Positions 5,351 through 5,514 of a stretch of 5,514 bases of DNA are shown here, one piece after another. Location of the stretch: positions 1 to 5,514 of the forward strand of contig JBFELO010000227.1 in assembly GCA_041552055.1 (NCBI GenBank). The letters are read 5' to 3'. The notes under the pieces are model-generated. The model saw only the letters and a list, made by a program, of their open reading frames with translations. It was not told where the DNA came from and made no database searches. The translations under genes were made by a program, and so were the position numbers. Source of the DNA: JBFELO01 sp041552055 (GTDB lineage Bacteria; Acidobacteriota; Thermoanaerobaculia; Thermoanaerobaculales; Sulfomarinibacteraceae). Positions within the stretch are counted from its first letter, which is position 1. Each line of letters begins with the position of its first letter.

Positions 5351-5449
5351 CCGTACCAGGTACATAATTGTATAATTAGTGGCCTGTCGCCTGGCCGCGA
5401 TCTTGGTGTCGCGTGTGGAACTAATTATACAATTATGTACCTGGTACGG
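5351..5449. repeat. 99-bp element with perfect 30-bp inverted arms (MITE- or REP-like)
   Basis: The arms 5351-5380 and 5420-5449 are exact reverse complements over 30 bases, from CCGTACCAGGTAC inward to TATAATTAGT. Each arm begins with its own small dyad, GTACC-A-GGTAC, then becomes AT-rich; only 10 of 30 arm bases are G or C, unlike the surrounding DNA. The 39-base centre is GC-rich and holds a further 5-bp hairpin, CGCGA (5396-5400) with TCGCG (5409-5413). No transposase is inside and no clear target duplication flanks the element. Perfect arms suggest recent arrival or active maintenance. It may be a small non-autonomous element mobilised in trans, possibly by a REP-associated Y1 transposase. 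It lacks the U-run of an intrinsic terminator for the upstream gene. Confidence 0.8.
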
Positions 5450-5514
5450 GATCTGCGTGATCTTTGCCACGAGTTGAGCTTCGTCCGCTCAGCTGCGATA
5501 CTTGAACCCAGAAA

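Noticed and set aside
5351..5449. Intrinsic terminator of the radical SAM gene
   Set aside because: The stem is AT-rich, the loop is long, no U-run follows and it starts about 90 bases after the stop. An inserted element explains it better.
5475..5491. Small TGAGC/GCTCA hairpin at the right end
   Set aside because: A 5-bp stem with a 7-base loop is expected by chance in a window of this size.

Overview
The window comes from a GC-rich bacterial chromosome. It holds four believable protein genes separated by repeat-dense spacers. I see no rRNA, tRNA, CRISPR array, phage gene or intact transposase. The lipoprotein signal and the membrane glycosyltransferase fit a free-living bacterium. The interspersed repeats (TGTCATCCTGAG-type palindromes and heptamer runs) resemble what I recall from environmental Acidobacteriota, Gemmatimonadota and similar GC-rich lineages. 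That placement is a guess, because nothing in the window fixes the phylum.

Layout: positions 1-460 hold no convincing gene. This stretch starts with a CCTCAT hexamer array and contains the first copy (211-298) of an imperfect palindromic repeat with a TTGACAAT/ATTGTCAA core. Positions 461-2683 (+) encode a 740-residue multi-spanning GT-C-type glycosyltransferase with an N-terminal beta-rich extracytoplasmic domain. Positions 2684-3271 are non-coding and crowded with repeats: two heptamer runs, a 154-bp TGTCATCCTGAG palindrome, and the second copy (3057-3143) of the TTGACAAT palindrome. A two-gene minus-strand unit follows, read 4065 to 3272: a SnoaL/DUF4440-like lipoprotein and then a 91-residue stand-alone Lrp/AsnC ligand-binding (RAM) domain protein. 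The divergent spacer 4066-4302 is full of hairpins and an octamer run. Positions 4303-5262 (+) encode a PflX-like (COG1313-type) radical SAM protein. The right end (5263-5514) holds a third heptamer run and a 99-bp element with perfect 30-bp AT-rich inverted arms.

The genes do not form an obvious shared pathway. The lipoprotein and RAM-domain genes are probably co-transcribed, since both have strong ribosome binding sites and only 38 bp separates them. The glycosyltransferase probably works in the cell envelope. The radical SAM gene is an orphan here, with no substrate protein beside it. The most unusual content is non-coding: every large spacer carries at least one structured or tandem repeat, of several unrelated kinds. 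The best candidate for something undescribed is the 99-bp inverted-repeat element at the right end, followed by the paired TTGACAAT palindromes that bracket the glycosyltransferase gene.
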